A DNA stretch of 64,000 nt, from NCBI RefSeq assembly GCF_050943825.1, contig NZ_JBMNPX010000001.1, forward strand, positions 62,001 through 126,000. The letters are read 5' to 3'. This DNA is from Pseudoflavonifractor sp050943825 (lineage in GTDB: Bacteria > Bacillota > Clostridia > Oscillospirales > Oscillospiraceae). Each line of letters starts with the position of its first letter. Position 1 is the first letter of the stretch. Of the stretch, positions 1 to 9,937 are shown in pieces. The position numbers were made by a program, and so were the translations under genes. A model generated the notes under the pieces. It was given only the letters and a program-made list of their open reading frames with translations. It had not been told where the DNA came from and searched no databases.

Positions 1-2723
1 GCCTGACGCTGACCGGATGCACAGACCTGTTGTCTATGTATTGCCGGAACAACCTGCTGACCAGCCTGGATCTGACTGACAACACCAAGCTGGTGTTTAT
101 TGAGACCTTTGACAACCGGCTGACTTCCATTGACGTGAGTGGACTTGCAAATCTCAGATTCCTTCATATCGATCACAACCGGCTCACTGAGCTGGATATG
201 AGCCACAATACAAAGCTGGAGGGCGGCGGCTTTGTGGCGCGGAACAATTTCATGGAGAAGATTTATCTGCCCAATCAGCCGGGTCTTATCGTCTATCTGG
301 ACGACTACGAGGAGCAGGACCCCTTTGATGGCCATGACCGGGCGGCCTGGTTCCTGGATCCCGAGTTCCGGACTCCCGCACCCGCTGAGCTTGAAGCCGC
401 AGGTCAGACCCTGTACAGCCAGCGGATTCCCAACAAGTATACCATCTATTTCTCCGCCAATGGCGGCAATGGCTCTATTGCCGGTGTGCCAGCTCAGTGG
501 GACAGTGATGTGCAGCTGCCCGGAGGCATGGGGCTCAGCCGCTATGGCTACACCTTCTCCAAGTGGAACACCCAGCCCAAGGGCGATGGTACAGCGTATG
601 AGAGCAGCCAGAGTGTGCGCAACCTGGCTGGCCGTAAGACCGACGGCGACCGTATTACCCTCTATGCCCAGTGGACGCCCAACCAGTACACCATCCAGTT
701 GAACCCCAACGGCGGTGAGGGTGAGGTCAAGACCATGACTGCTACCTACGGCCAGAGCATTGCGCTGGAGGCCAATACCTTCACCAAGGAAGGTAAGGAG
801 TTTGCCGGCTGGGCTACCACACCGGGCGGCGCCGTGCGCTACGCTGATAAGGCGCAGGTTCAGAGCCTGACTGGTGAGGCAGATGGAGTGGTGAACCTCT
901 ATGCAGTGTGGAGAACGCCGCTCAGCGAGATTCAGAAGCCCTATCTGGAGGAGCTGGAGACAGAGTTTAAGGCATACAGGGAAGCCTCCTATACCGCAGA
1001 GGACTGGGGAAAACTCTCCAGCGCCTATGCCGACGGCATGAGTAAGATTCAGGGCACCGAATCCACCACTGTGATGGACAGGGCTGTGGAGACTGCTAAG
1101 GAGGCCATGGAGGCTGTTCTCACCATTGAAAAGCGCGTGGAGGAAATTACCGCCTCCTGGAGGGCAGACCGCAAATCCGCTCTTGACAGTTTGTCCGGCA
1201 AGAACCTGACCGAGTCCAACGCCCAGCAGTCTGCCGCACTGGCTCAGGCCGCGCTGGCGGATCTGGCTCAGGATAAGCTGGTGACCCGCAGTACTCTTAC
1301 TGGAGAAGATGACCGAAATCTGGTGGTGGGCAAAGCAGCAGAGCAGCTGCAGCCAAAGGCAGACGAGCTGATGACCATGAAGCAGGCTGCCGAGTGGCTG
1401 GAATCCCTTGGCGGCCTGACCCTCCGGTCCATGGCTCAGGTGCAGGAGGAGCATCTGGGAGACTATCAGAATGCCATTTCCAGTTATAATTCTCTGGATG
1501 AGAAGCTGAAAAGCTACATCAGTGAGAGCGTGTCCGCCGACCTGGAGCAGCGCTACGAGCTGGCAGGACAGAAGCGCACCGAGACCCAGCTGCTTCAGAG
1601 TAAGTATGATGGCCTGGACCAGAGCGAGTATTCTGCCAAGGGTCAGGCAGCGCTGTCCAGTGCACTGAACAAGGGCCTGTCCGCTATCCGTTCTGCCAAT
1701 TCGGTAGAGGCGGCTCAGCAGGCCGGTGCAGATGCCTGGAAGCAGATCAGCCAGGTTCTCACTGCCGACCAGGAGCCTGTCACCCCGCCTGAGGGTGGTG
1801 GTGGAAGTACCGGCGGTGGCGGCGGTGGTACTGGCGGCGGAGGAGGTGCCAGTGGTGGCGGAAGCGCTGGCGGTGGTGGCTCTTCCACTGAGGAGCCTGA
1901 GGAGTCTGTCACCGTGACTGTGACGGACGAAAAGACCGGCGCCACTGCTCAGGTGACCACTGCGCCCGATGGCAAGGTGACCGCTCAGGTGACCATTCCC
2001 AATGACGTGGACCATGCTACGATCCGTATCCCCTGCAAGACGGCCAATCCGGGCACTGTGGCAGTTCGGATTCTGGCGGACGGAACCCGCCAGGTGCTGC
2101 CCCGCACGGTATATCAGGACGGCGCGCTGGCTGTCCGGCTGGACGAGTCCGCCTCCATTGAGCTGGTGGACAACAGCAAGAGCTTTTCCGACGTGGCTGC
2201 CGGGGATTGGTTTGCCGACTCCGTACAGTTTACCGCCAGCCGGGAGCTGTTCTCCGGCGTGGGCAACGGTGGCTTTGCCCCCTATGACACCATGACCCGC
2301 TCCATGCTGGTTACGGTGCTCCACCGGCTGGAGGGCAGTCCTGCTCCCACCGCAAGCGGCAGCTTCCAGGATGTGCTTCAGGGCACCTGGTACAGCACTG
2401 CGGCTGACTGGGCGGCAGAGCAGGGGATTACCAGCGGTACCTCCGCGGGCCTCTTTGACCCCAACGCGCCCATCACCCGGGAGACCCTGGCCCTGATGCT
2501 CTACCGCTGTGCCGGCAGCCCTGTGGTTGCCGTTGATGGGAAGCTGGAGAGCTTCCGGGATGGGGCGCAGATCTCCTCCTGGGCCCGCGAGGCCATGGAG
2601 TGGGCATGCGCCAACGGCATCCTGACCGGCGACAATAACGGACAGCTGCGGCCCCAGGCCGACAGCACCCGTGCTGAGGTCGCTGCCATGCTGACCCGTT
2701 TTGTGTCCCTGACCACGCTGTAA
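1..2723 (+). CDS. LRR / InlB-repeat / SLH-domain cell-surface protein, 5' partial
   Basis: The frame is open from base 3, so the true start and signal peptide lie before the window; the TTG at 30 falls inside a repeat and is not a convincing start. In order: leucine-rich repeats of the LxxLDLTxN type (to about nt 290); two InlB B-repeat (Flg_new) modules, each with an xNGGxG core and a closing LYAxW (about nt 430-910); a long helical, Ala/Glu-rich FIVAR-like stretch (910-1770); a Gly/Ser-rich linker (1790-1885); a small beta domain; and three S-layer-homology domains (about 2190-2715) that should bind secondary cell-wall polymer. This is a wall-anchored, probably adhesive surface protein. The ligand cannot be inferred. 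It converges on the cotJC 3' segment. Confidence 0.85.
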   Translation, partial: LTLTGCTDLLSMYCRNNLLTSLDLTDNTKLVFIETFDNRLTSIDVSGLANLRFLHIDHNRLTELDMSHNTKLEGGGFVARNNFMEKIYLPNQPGLIVYLDDYEEQDPFDGHDRAAWFLDPEFRTPAPAELEAAGQTLYSQRIPNKYTIYFSANGGNGSIAGVPAQWDSDVQLPGGMGLSRYGYTFSKWNTQPKGDGTAYESSQSVRNLAGRKTDGDRITLYAQWTPNQYTIQLNPNGGEGEVKTMTATYGQSIALEANTFTKEGKEFAGWATTPGGAVRYADKAQVQSLTGEADGVVNLYAVWRTPLSEIQKPYLEELETEFKAYREASYTAEDWGKLSSAYADGMSKIQGTESTTVMDRAVETAKEAMEAVLTIEKRVEEITASWRADRKSALDSLSGKNLTESNAQQSAALAQAALADLAQDKLVTRSTLTGEDDRNLVVGKAAEQLQPKADELMTMKQAAEWLESLGGLTLRSMAQVQEEHLGDYQNAISSYNSLDEKLKSYISESVSADLEQRYELAGQKRTETQLLQSKYDGLDQSEYSAKGQAALSSALNKGLSAIRSANSVEAAQQAGADAWKQISQVLTADQEPVTPPEGGGGSTGGGGGGTGGGGGASGGGSAGGGGSSTEEPEESVTVTVTDEKTGATAQVTTAPDGKVTAQVTIPNDVDHATIRIPCKTANPGTVAVRILADGTRQVLPRTVYQDGALAVRLDESASIELVDNSKSFSDVAAGDWFADSVQFTASRELFSGVGNGGFAPYDTMTRSMLVTVLHRLEGSPAPTASGSFQDVLQGTWYSTAADWAAEQGITSGTSAGLFDPNAPITRETLALMLYRCAGSPVVAVDGKLESFRDGAQISSWAREAMEWACANGILTGDNNGQLRPQADSTRAEVAAMLTRFVSLTTL

Positions 2724-2736
2724 CAGAGAAGCGAAC

Positions 2737-2765
2737 AGGCGGCGCGGAGAATTCCGCGCCGCCTG
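2737..2765 (+). terminator. Hairpin after the SLH gene
   Basis: A 12-bp perfect inverted repeat (CAGGCGGCGCGG / CCGCGCCGCCTG) begins 14 nt after the stop of the surface-protein gene. Only a poor T-run follows, so it may act together with the hairpin at 2781. Confidence 0.5.
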
Positions 2766-2780
2766 TTGTACTATAAAAGT

Positions 2781-2815
2781 AAGGGCCCCCGGCATGTGCC
2801 GGGGGCCCTTGTATT
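2781..2815. terminator. Bidirectional intrinsic terminator between the SLH gene and the cotJC 3' segment
   Basis: A GC-rich 14-bp stem (AAGGGCCCCCGGCA and its complement, 2-nt loop) is followed by a T-rich tract on the plus strand and by TTACTTTTA on the minus strand. It sits directly behind the cotJC 3' end and would terminate both converging transcripts. It lies outside the inserted element, so it is the native end of the cotJ operon. Confidence 0.75.
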
Positions 2816-2816
2816 T

Positions 2817-3014
2817 TTATTTGTCGAAGGCAGGGTTGGTGAAGTAGACGTTTTTCTGGTCCATCTTCTCCTTGGCCAGGCGGACCGCCTCGCCAAAGCG
2901 CTGGAAATGGACGATCTCCCTCTCGCGAAGGAAGCGAATCACGTCGTTGACATCGGGGTCGTCAGACATGCGCAGAATATTGTCGTAGGTCACGCGTGCC
3001 TTCTGCTCTGCTGC
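2817..3014 (-). pseudogene. cotJC: cotJC 3' segment, separated from its 5' part by the 16.4-kb element
   Basis: Read from 3014 on the minus strand the frame gives AAEQKARVTYDNIL, then FLREREIVHFQRFGEA and a terminal NPAFDK, the C-terminal third of CotJC/Mn-catalase proteins. It includes the Glu of AAEQ and the His of EIVHFQRF, which by family knowledge are di-manganese ligands. No start codon or ribosome site precedes it; upstream on the same strand the sequence becomes non-homologous at 3015 and runs into the end of the decarboxylase gene. The missing N-terminal part is at 19438-19842 on the same strand, and the two join in frame at the shared GCAGCAGA. It is therefore better seen as the second exon-like part of an interrupted gene than as a decayed copy. 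Confidence 0.88.
3007..3014. repeat. Left att core (8-bp direct repeat) of the cotJC element
   Basis: TCTGCTGC on the plus strand (GCAGCAGA on the coding strand of cotJC) is repeated at 19436-19443. Homology to CotJC stops here. Inside the element the core is followed by GTTG and then GCAT (3019-3022). The other element end shows ATGC-ACCA before its core, so the reconstituted circular site would be ATGC-N4-core-N4-GCAT, an imperfect dyad as expected for a serine recombinase attP. Confidence 0.75.
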
Positions 3015-3033
3015 GTTGGCATAAGAGCAACCT

Positions 3034-4155
<1,122 letters not shown>

Positions 4156-4158
4156 GGC

Positions 4159-5418
4159 TCAGTCCACCAGGGCGGGGGTGTCGTTGATCTGCCAGGGCAG
4201 GCCCCACTTGTTCAGGGCGTCCATGTAGGGATCGGGATCGAACTCCTCCACGGTGTACACGCCGGGCTTGTTCCACTTGCCGGTAAGGAGCATCATGGCG
4301 CCGATCATGGCGGGCACACCGGTGGTGTAGCTGATGGCCTGGGAGCCCACCTCCTTGTAGCACTCCTGGTGGTCGCAGACATTGTAGATGTAGGCGGTCT
4401 TCTCCTTGCCGTCCTTCCTGCCGGTGAAGATACAGCCGATGTTGGTCTTGCCCACGGTGCGGGGGCCCAGGGAGGCGGGGTCGGGCAGCAGGGCCTTGAG
4501 GAACTGGATGGGCACAATCTGGTGGCCCTCGAACTCCACGGGAGTGGTGGACAGCATGCCCACGTTCTCCAGACACTTCATGTGGGTCAGATAGCTCTGG
4601 CCGAAGGTCATGAAGAAGCGGATGCGCTTGACGCCGGGGATGTTCTTGGCCAGGGACTCGATCTCCTCGTGGTGGAGGAGGTACATGTCCTTCTGACCCA
4701 CCTGGTCGAAGTTGTACTCCCGCTTGATGGACATGGCGGGGATCTCAACCCAGTGGCCGTTCTCCCAGTAGGAGCCGGGAGCGGACACCTCACGGAGGTT
4801 GATTTCGGGGTTGAAGTTGGTGGCGAAGGGGTAGCCGTGGTCGCCGCCGTTGCAGTCCAGAATGTCGATGGTGTCGATCTGGTCGAAGAGATGCTTCTGG
4901 GCGTAGGCACAGTAGGCCTGAGTCACGCCGGGGTCAAAACCGGAGCCCAGCAGGGCGGTGAGGCCGGCCTGCTCGAACTTCTCCTTATAAGCCCACTGCC
5001 AGGAGTAGTCGAAGTAGGCGGAGAAGCCCTCCTCCTTGCAGCGCTTGTCGTAGACGGCGCGCCACTCGGGGTCGTCGATGTCCTCGGGCTCATAGTTGGC
5101 GGTGTCCATGTAGTTGACGCCGCAGGCCAGGCAGGCGTCCATGATGGTGAGATCCTGATAGGGAAGGGCGATGTTCATCACCAGGTCGGGCTGAACCTTC
5201 TTGATGAGGGCGATCACCTCGTCCACCTTGTCGGCGTCCACCTGGGCGGTGGTGATTTTGGTCTTGGTCTTGCCCTCCAGCTGGGCCTTCACGGCCTCGC
5301 ACTTGCTGACGGTGCGGCTGGCGATGCAGATCTCCTCAAAAACCTCGCTGTTCTGGCAGCACTTGTGAATGGCCACCCCGGCCACGCCGCCGCAGCCGAT
5401 GATCAGTACCTTTGCCAT
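4159..5418 (-). CDS. Carboxy(nor)spermidine dehydrogenase, saccharopine dehydrogenase family
   Basis: 419 residues. An N-terminal Rossmann motif, VLIIGCGGVAGVAIH, binds NAD(P)H, and the rest matches the LYS1-like fold of carboxynorspermidine synthase. The enzyme condenses putrescine (or diaminopropane) with L-aspartate beta-semialdehyde and reduces the Schiff base to carboxyspermidine, which the next gene product decarboxylates. A ribosome site (AGGAGGAAT) precedes the ATG. Pairing with nspC makes the assignment firm; substrate preference between putrescine and diaminopropane is not visible, but agmatinase in the same operon points to putrescine. Confidence 0.9.
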   Translation of the reverse strand: MAKVLIIGCGGVAGVAIHKCCQNSEVFEEICIASRTVSKCEAVKAQLEGKTKTKITTAQVDADKVDEVIALIKKVQPDLVMNIALPYQDLTIMDACLACGVNYMDTANYEPEDIDDPEWRAVYDKRCKEEGFSAYFDYSWQWAYKEKFEQAGLTALLGSGFDPGVTQAYCAYAQKHLFDQIDTIDILDCNGGDHGYPFATNFNPEINLREVSAPGSYWENGHWVEIPAMSIKREYNFDQVGQKDMYLLHHEEIESLAKNIPGVKRIRFFMTFGQSYLTHMKCLENVGMLSTTPVEFEGHQIVPIQFLKALLPDPASLGPRTVGKTNIGCIFTGRKDGKEKTAYIYNVCDHQECYKEVGSQAISYTTGVPAMIGAMMLLTGKWNKPGVYTVEEFDPDPYMDALNKWGLPWQINDTPALVD

Positions 5419-5455
5419 GTTTCATTCCTCCTGTATGTTGAAAAATAACAGACAA

Positions 5456-6316
5456 TCAATTCCCGCTGCTGAGGGCCAGCAGCATCTCCCGGACCACCTT
5501 GGCGGCTACCGCGTTGGACACGCCGCTCTGGTCGAAGGGAGGGCAGAGCTCGTTGACATCGCAGCCCACCACGTTGCAGCGGCTGCACACCAGAGTCGCC
5601 GCCCGGCGCAGGGCGTCAAAGGACACGCCGCCGGGCTCGGGGGTACCGGTGCCGGGAAACACCGACGGGTCCATCACGTCCAGGTCCACGGTGAAGTAGA
5701 CCGGGACGTTGCCCAGCTGTTCCACCACATCCTCCAGGCCCTCCAGGTCGAAGGGGTGGCAGGTCACATGGTCCTTGCCCCAGCGCCACTCCTCACGGTC
5801 GCCGGAGCGGATGCCGAACTGAAAGATTTTGCCGTCTCCGGTCAGCTCCCAGCAGCGGCGGATGACGCAGGCGTGGGACAGGGGCACACCCAGGTATTCC
5901 TCACGCAGGTCGGTGTGGGCGTCAAAATGGATGATGGCCACGTCGGGGTACTTCCGGTGCACCGCCCGGAAGGCGCCCAAGGTCACCAGATGCTCGCCGC
6001 CGATGAGGAAGGGGCGCTTGTCGGCGGAGAGAATCTCCTCCGCTCTCGCCTCAATGTCGGCCAGAGCCAGCTCAGAGCTGCCCATGGACAGCTCCAGGTC
6101 ACCGCTGTCCAGCACCGCGCAGTCGGACAGGTCCTTGTCCTGATAGGGGCTGTACAGCTCCAGCCCGTAAGACTCCCGCCGCAGGGCGGAGGGGCCGAAG
6201 CGTGTGCCGGGCCGGTTGGAGGTGGTGGAGTCAAAGGGTGCGCCGAAGAGCACGGTCTCAGCCTGCTCAAAGGGACAGTCGCAGCCCATATATACGTCAA
6301 TCTGCGGATTCAACAT
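5456..6316 (-). CDS. speB: Agmatinase / ureohydrolase
   Basis: 286 residues, ureohydrolase (arginase) family. Di-manganese motifs are visible: GGEHLVTLGA, HFDAHTDLREEY with the DxHxD ligands, and the FTVDLDVMDPS strand. It hydrolyses agmatine to putrescine and urea, the step after the arginine decarboxylase encoded upstream. The start overlaps the end of speE by 20 nt, showing translational coupling. Arginase or another ureohydrolase cannot be excluded by motif alone, but the operon favours agmatinase. Confidence 0.9.
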   Translation of the reverse strand: MLNPQIDVYMGCDCPFEQAETVLFGAPFDSTTSNRPGTRFGPSALRRESYGLELYSPYQDKDLSDCAVLDSGDLELSMGSSELALADIEARAEEILSADKRPFLIGGEHLVTLGAFRAVHRKYPDVAIIHFDAHTDLREEYLGVPLSHACVIRRCWELTGDGKIFQFGIRSGDREEWRWGKDHVTCHPFDLEGLEDVVEQLGNVPVYFTVDLDVMDPSVFPGTGTPEPGGVSFDALRRAATLVCSRCNVVGCDVNELCPPFDQSGVSNAVAAKVVREMLLALSSGN

Positions 6317-7157
6317 TTTTCAGCAGCTCCTCTACGTAGGCGGGGATATAGAACGCGCCCTTGTGCAGCATGGTGGTGTAGTACTTGCAGCTGAGCTTCC
6401 GGGCGTTCCAGCGGACCTCGTCCAGGTCCCGCAGGGGGTGGTACTTCTTGCTGGCAAAGCCGAAGAGCCAGTGGCCGGAGGGGTAGGTGGGGATGTGGGC
6501 CTGGTACACCTTGGCCAGGGGGAAGGACTCCACAATCCGCTTGTGAGCACGCTGACAGGCCACGGCGTCCTCCTGATAGAAGGGGCTCTCGTGCTGGTTG
6601 ACCATGATGCCGTCCGCGCGCAGGGCCTTGGAGCAGTTGCCGTAAAACTCACGGGTGAACAGACCCTCACCGGGGCCGAAGGGGTCGGTGGAATCCACGA
6701 TGATGAGGTCATACTGTTCCACAGGGGTACGGACGTACCGCAGGCCGTCCTCATAGTGGATGGACACCCGGGGGTCGTCCAGGCTGCAGGTGGTGAAGGG
6801 GAGATAACGCCTGCACACCTCCACTACCTGGGGGTCAATCTCCACCAGGTCGATGTGCTCAATCTCCGGATAGCGGCACAGCTCCCGCACCACGCCGCCG
6901 TCGCCGCCGCCGATGACCAGTACGTCTTTCACGTTGGGGTGGACGGCCATGGGGATGTGCACCATCATCTCGTGGTAGATGAACTCGTCCTTCTCGGTGA
7001 GCATCATGTAGCCGTCCAGGGTGAGGAAGCGACCGAACTCCTGGGAATCGAACACGTCGATCCGCTGGAACTCGCTCTGGCCGCTGTACAGCTGCTTGTC
7101 CACCCGGATGGACAGCTTTACATTGGGGGTGTGGGCCTCACGAAACCAAAGCTCCAT
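6297..7157 (-). CDS. speE: Polyamine aminopropyltransferase (spermidine synthase)
   Basis: 286 residues with the SpeE-type methyltransferase-like fold: LVIGGGDGGVVREL nucleoside-binding loop and the catalytic-loop segment VDSTDPFGPGEGLF. It transfers the aminopropyl group of decarboxylated SAM to putrescine, giving spermidine. It begins 4 nt after the speA stop, and its last bases overlap speB. Together with SpeD it forms an AdoMet-dependent spermidine route parallel to the aspartate-semialdehyde route encoded by the last two genes of this operon. Confidence 0.92.
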   Translation of the reverse strand: MELWFREAHTPNVKLSIRVDKQLYSGQSEFQRIDVFDSQEFGRFLTLDGYMMLTEKDEFIYHEMMVHIPMAVHPNVKDVLVIGGGDGGVVRELCRYPEIEHIDLVEIDPQVVEVCRRYLPFTTCSLDDPRVSIHYEDGLRYVRTPVEQYDLIIVDSTDPFGPGEGLFTREFYGNCSKALRADGIMVNQHESPFYQEDAVACQRAHKRIVESFPLAKVYQAHIPTYPSGHWLFGFASKKYHPLRDLDEVRWNARKLSCKYYTTMLHKGAFYIPAYVEELLKNVESAD

Positions 7158-7161
7158 ACCG

Positions 7162-8622
7162 TCAGTCCTCCTTTAAGTCCAAAACATTCAGGCAGGTGAT
7201 ATCGGGGTCCTCCGGGCCGGTCATGGAGCAGCCCTTTTCCTTGGCGTAGAGGATGTAGGCGATGATATCCTGCGTGATGCGCTCGCCCGGCGTCAGGATG
7301 GGGATTCCGGGGGGATAGCACATGACAAATTCGCTGCACACCCGGCCCACGGTATCCTCCAGAGGCAGCCGCTCCTTGGGGGCGTAGAAGGCCCGCTGGG
7401 GGGATACCACAACCTCCGGGTCGATATACTCCTGCTTCATCAGTCCGGCGCTGCTCTTGCCGAAGCGTCGGCGCACCTCGCTGAGGGCGGAGACCAGCCG
7501 CTCAATCTCTCTGGGACGGTCGCCGATGGAGAGATAGGCCAGGATGTTGCCCAGGTCGCCGAACTCAATCTGGATGTCGTACTCGTCCCGCAGCAGGTCG
7601 TACACCTCAATGCCTGCCAGGCCGATGTTCAGGGTATTGACCGACAGCTTGGTGATGTCAAAGTCGTACACGCTGTCGCCGTTGATGAGCTCCTTGCTGA
7701 AGGCGTAGTACCCGCCGATGGCGTTGATCTCCTCCCGGGCGTAGTCCGCCATCCGCATAACCCGGCCAAACTCCTCCCGGCCACGGAGGGCCAGGTTGCG
7801 CCGGGCGATGTCCAGACTGCTGAGGAGCAGATAGGAGGCGCTGGTGGTCTGGGTCAGGTTGATGATCTGCCGCACGTGGCCGGGGGACATGTTGGGGCCG
7901 GCCAGCAGCAGGCTGCTCTGGGTCAGGCTGCCGCCCGACTTGTGCATGGATACGGCGGCCAGGTCAGCCCCCGCCTCCATGGCGGACATGGGCAGGTCCT
8001 CGTGAAAATAGAAGTGGGTGCCGTGGGCCTCGTCGGCCAGGCAGAGCATGCCGTGGGCGTGGGCCAGCTCTACAATGGCCTTCAGGTCGGAGCAGATACC
8101 GTAGTAGGTGGGGTTGTTCACCAGCACAGCCTTGGCGTCCGGGTTTTCACGGATAGCCCGCTCCACCTCGCTGACCTTCATGCCCAGGGGGATCCCCAGA
8201 CGGTCGTCGCACTCGGGGTTGACATAGACAGGGACGGCGCCGCACAGCACCATAGCGCCCATAACACTGCGGTGGACGTTGCGGGGCAGGATGATTTTCT
8301 CTCCGCCCTTGACCGCCGAGAGCACCATGCTCTGCACGGCGCTGGTGGTGCCGCCCACCATCAGGAAGGCATGGGCCGCGCCAAAGGCGTCCGCCGCCAA
8401 GTATTCCGCATCCCGTATGACCGACACGGGGTGGCACAGGTTGTCCAGGGGTTTCATGGAGTTGACGTCCATGCTCACGCAGGTCTCGCCCAGCAGACGG
8501 GCCAGCTCCGGGTTGCCCCGGCCCCGCTTGTGGCCGGGAACGTCAAAGGGAACCACACGCATGCTGCGGAAACGCTCCAGCGCCTCATAAATGGGTGCGC
8601 TGGTCTGATCCAAAACCGGCAT
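7162..8622 (-). CDS. speA: Arginine/Orn/Lys decarboxylase, PLP fold type I (B. subtilis SpeA-like)
   Basis: 486 residues from the ATG at 8622. An ATG at 8631 is also in frame, but the AGGAG sequence abuts it and has normal spacing only to 8622. FDVPGHKRG at the N-terminus, DEAHGTHFYF and SMHKSGGSLTQ (PLP lysine) are typical of the short Gram-positive decarboxylases such as SpeA/YaaO. With agmatinase next to it, arginine to agmatine is the likely reaction; lysine or ornithine activity cannot be excluded from sequence alone. Second gene of the polyamine operon. Confidence 0.9.
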   Translation of the reverse strand: MPVLDQTSAPIYEALERFRSMRVVPFDVPGHKRGRGNPELARLLGETCVSMDVNSMKPLDNLCHPVSVIRDAEYLAADAFGAAHAFLMVGGTTSAVQSMVLSAVKGGEKIILPRNVHRSVMGAMVLCGAVPVYVNPECDDRLGIPLGMKVSEVERAIRENPDAKAVLVNNPTYYGICSDLKAIVELAHAHGMLCLADEAHGTHFYFHEDLPMSAMEAGADLAAVSMHKSGGSLTQSSLLLAGPNMSPGHVRQIINLTQTTSASYLLLSSLDIARRNLALRGREEFGRVMRMADYAREEINAIGGYYAFSKELINGDSVYDFDITKLSVNTLNIGLAGIEVYDLLRDEYDIQIEFGDLGNILAYLSIGDRPREIERLVSALSEVRRRFGKSSAGLMKQEYIDPEVVVSPQRAFYAPKERLPLEDTVGRVCSEFVMCYPPGIPILTPGERITQDIIAYILYAKEKGCSMTGPEDPDITCLNVLDLKED

Positions 8623-8637
8623 GCTTCTCATCTCCTA

Positions 8638-9396
8638 TCAGTAGATATTGCGGCCGCTGAAGATCTCAATCATCTCACGGCGGATGTTGTCCATAATCTC
8701 AAGCCGCACCTGGGGAGGAAGCTCATAGACGTCGGTCTTGAACAGATAGTTCTGCAGGTTGATATCCTTCAGCATCATCTTGGTGTGGTAGAGGTTGGCG
8801 CTGTATACGTTCACGTCCACTGCGTCGTAGCGGCGGAGGGTGGCGGGGTCGATGTAGTCCTGGATGGATCGGACCGTGTGGTCCATGAAGAGCTTTTTGC
8901 CGTTCACATCCCGGGTGAAGCCACGGACCCGGTAGTCCATGGTGATGATATCCGAGTCAAAGGAACCAATCAGGTAGTCCAGGGTGGAGAGGGGCGTGAT
9001 CTCACCGCAGGTGGCCACGTCGATGTCCACACGGAAAGTGGCCAGGCTGGTCTCCGGGTGATACTCCGGATAGGTGTGCACCGTCACATGGCTCTTGTCC
9101 AGGTGGGCCAGCTGGGTTTTGCCAGCCGGAATCATGGAGCCCTCGGCGATGAGAATGGTGACCGACGCACCCTGTGGCTCATAGTCCTGCTTGGCGATGT
9201 TGAGCACCTTGGCGCCGATCATATCGGTCAGGGAGGTGAGGATATTGGTCAGACGCTCCGAGTTGTACTGCTCGTCGATATAGGCGATATAGTCCCGCTG
9301 CTCCCGGGGGGTCTTGGCGTAGCACACATCATAGATGTTGAAGCTCAGCGCCTTGGTCAAATTGTTGAAGCCGTAAAGCCTCATTTTCTCTCCCAT
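8638..9396 (-). CDS. speD: S-adenosylmethionine decarboxylase proenzyme (E. coli-type)
   Basis: 252 residues, close to the roughly 264-residue length of the enterobacterial-type SpeD and much longer than the B. subtilis SpeH type. LDKSHVTVHTYPE carries the self-cleavage Ser (about Ser102), which becomes the pyruvoyl group. It makes decarboxylated SAM for SpeE. It is the first gene of the polyamine operon. An AGGAG lies 9-10 nt before the ATG at 9396; a second in-frame ATG at 9384 is possible. A hairpin-T-run unit lies 65 nt upstream (9461-9500), so the operon may be attenuated or have its own promoter after the hairpin. Confidence 0.92.
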   Translation of the reverse strand: MGEKMRLYGFNNLTKALSFNIYDVCYAKTPREQRDYIAYIDEQYNSERLTNILTSLTDMIGAKVLNIAKQDYEPQGASVTILIAEGSMIPAGKTQLAHLDKSHVTVHTYPEYHPETSLATFRVDIDVATCGEITPLSTLDYLIGSFDSDIITMDYRVRGFTRDVNGKKLFMDHTVRSIQDYIDPATLRRYDAVDVNVYSANLYHTKMMLKDINLQNYLFKTDVYELPPQVRLEIMDNIRREMIEIFSGRNIY

Positions 9397-9460
9397 TTCC
9401 CAACACTCCTGTCAGGGCCCTGTACAGAACCCGTGATACTTCCTGACAAATGCGCGCCGC

Positions 9461-9500
9461 AAAAAAGAAAAACAGGTAATGTGAAAACCACATTACCTGT
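9461..9500 (-). terminator. Intrinsic terminator / possible attenuator upstream of speD
   Basis: On the minus strand a 12-bp perfect stem (ACAGGTAATGTG with its complement, 5-nt loop) is followed at once by TTTTTCTTTTTT. It lies between the strong promoter at 9860-9888 and speD. It either ends a separate RNA or controls entry into the polyamine operon. Confidence 0.85.
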
Positions 9501-9853
9501 AAAACAGTCTTTTGTCCGTCAAACCTGACTCTATGGCGCGGCACAAGAGAAGAGCAGACGGCAAAATGCCGCTGTGCCCGGAGAGGTCGGTTGATACAGC
9601 TTCATACAGAGTCTATATAGCAAATACTTACTTTTACTACTCTTATTGACCGTTTTACAAGTTGATGCGTGGAATTCACGCGGCGGTACCAGATAGAACC
9701 AACTTATAAAATTGAGCTTTTAACTCAATCAATAATGGCAACATTTCAGTTGCCTTCGGCAGTTGACCCGGCTGTCCGTATGGCCTTAACCCGAGCGGGT
9801 GGTCAGAAGAAATATTTGCATGGATACTCTGTAAAAACTCATATCACATGACG
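9461..9853 (-). ncRNA. Candidate structured RNA or long riboswitch-like leader upstream of the polyamine operon
   Basis: A near-consensus promoter and a strong terminator bracket about 390 nt without a convincing protein gene. The transcribed strand can form many short perfect stems: ACCC/GGGT around a GCTC loop, TGCC-GAA-GGCA, GGCAAC/GTTGCC, TTGAG/CTCAA, AAGTTG/CAACTT enclosing GCGTG/CACGC, and GGCACA/TGTGCC enclosing CGGCA/TGCCG. A TGGTACCGC string recalls a T-box, but no specifier stem or correctly placed antiterminator is evident. I do not recognise the family. It may be a stand-alone RNA or a ligand-sensing leader for speD. Confidence 0.45.
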
Positions 9854-9859
9854 AGAAGC

Positions 9860-9888
9860 AGTATATCGAAAAAAACGAAATTTGTCAA
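9860..9888 (-). promoter_or_regulatory. Sigma-A promoter driving the 9461-9853 RNA/leader
   Basis: On the minus strand TTGACA (9888-9883) and TATACT (9865-9860) are spaced by 17 bp in an AT-rich tract. This is a near-perfect vegetative promoter pointing toward speD. Confidence 0.8.
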
Positions 9889-9937
9889 TCCTTTTCCATC
9901 GTGTCCGACATATTCCGCGCTGCCTGGGAAGGGGGCG

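Noticed and set aside
9640..9690. T-box in the speD leader because of TGGTACCGC
   Set aside because: The motif is broken (TGGTACCGCCGCG), lies about 170 nt from the terminator, and no specifier stem is recognisable; compare the genuine T-box at 39094.
9669..9851. 60-codon ORF in the candidate RNA region
   Set aside because: No ribosome site, no similarity, and the region is rich in short stems bracketed by a promoter and terminator on the other strand.
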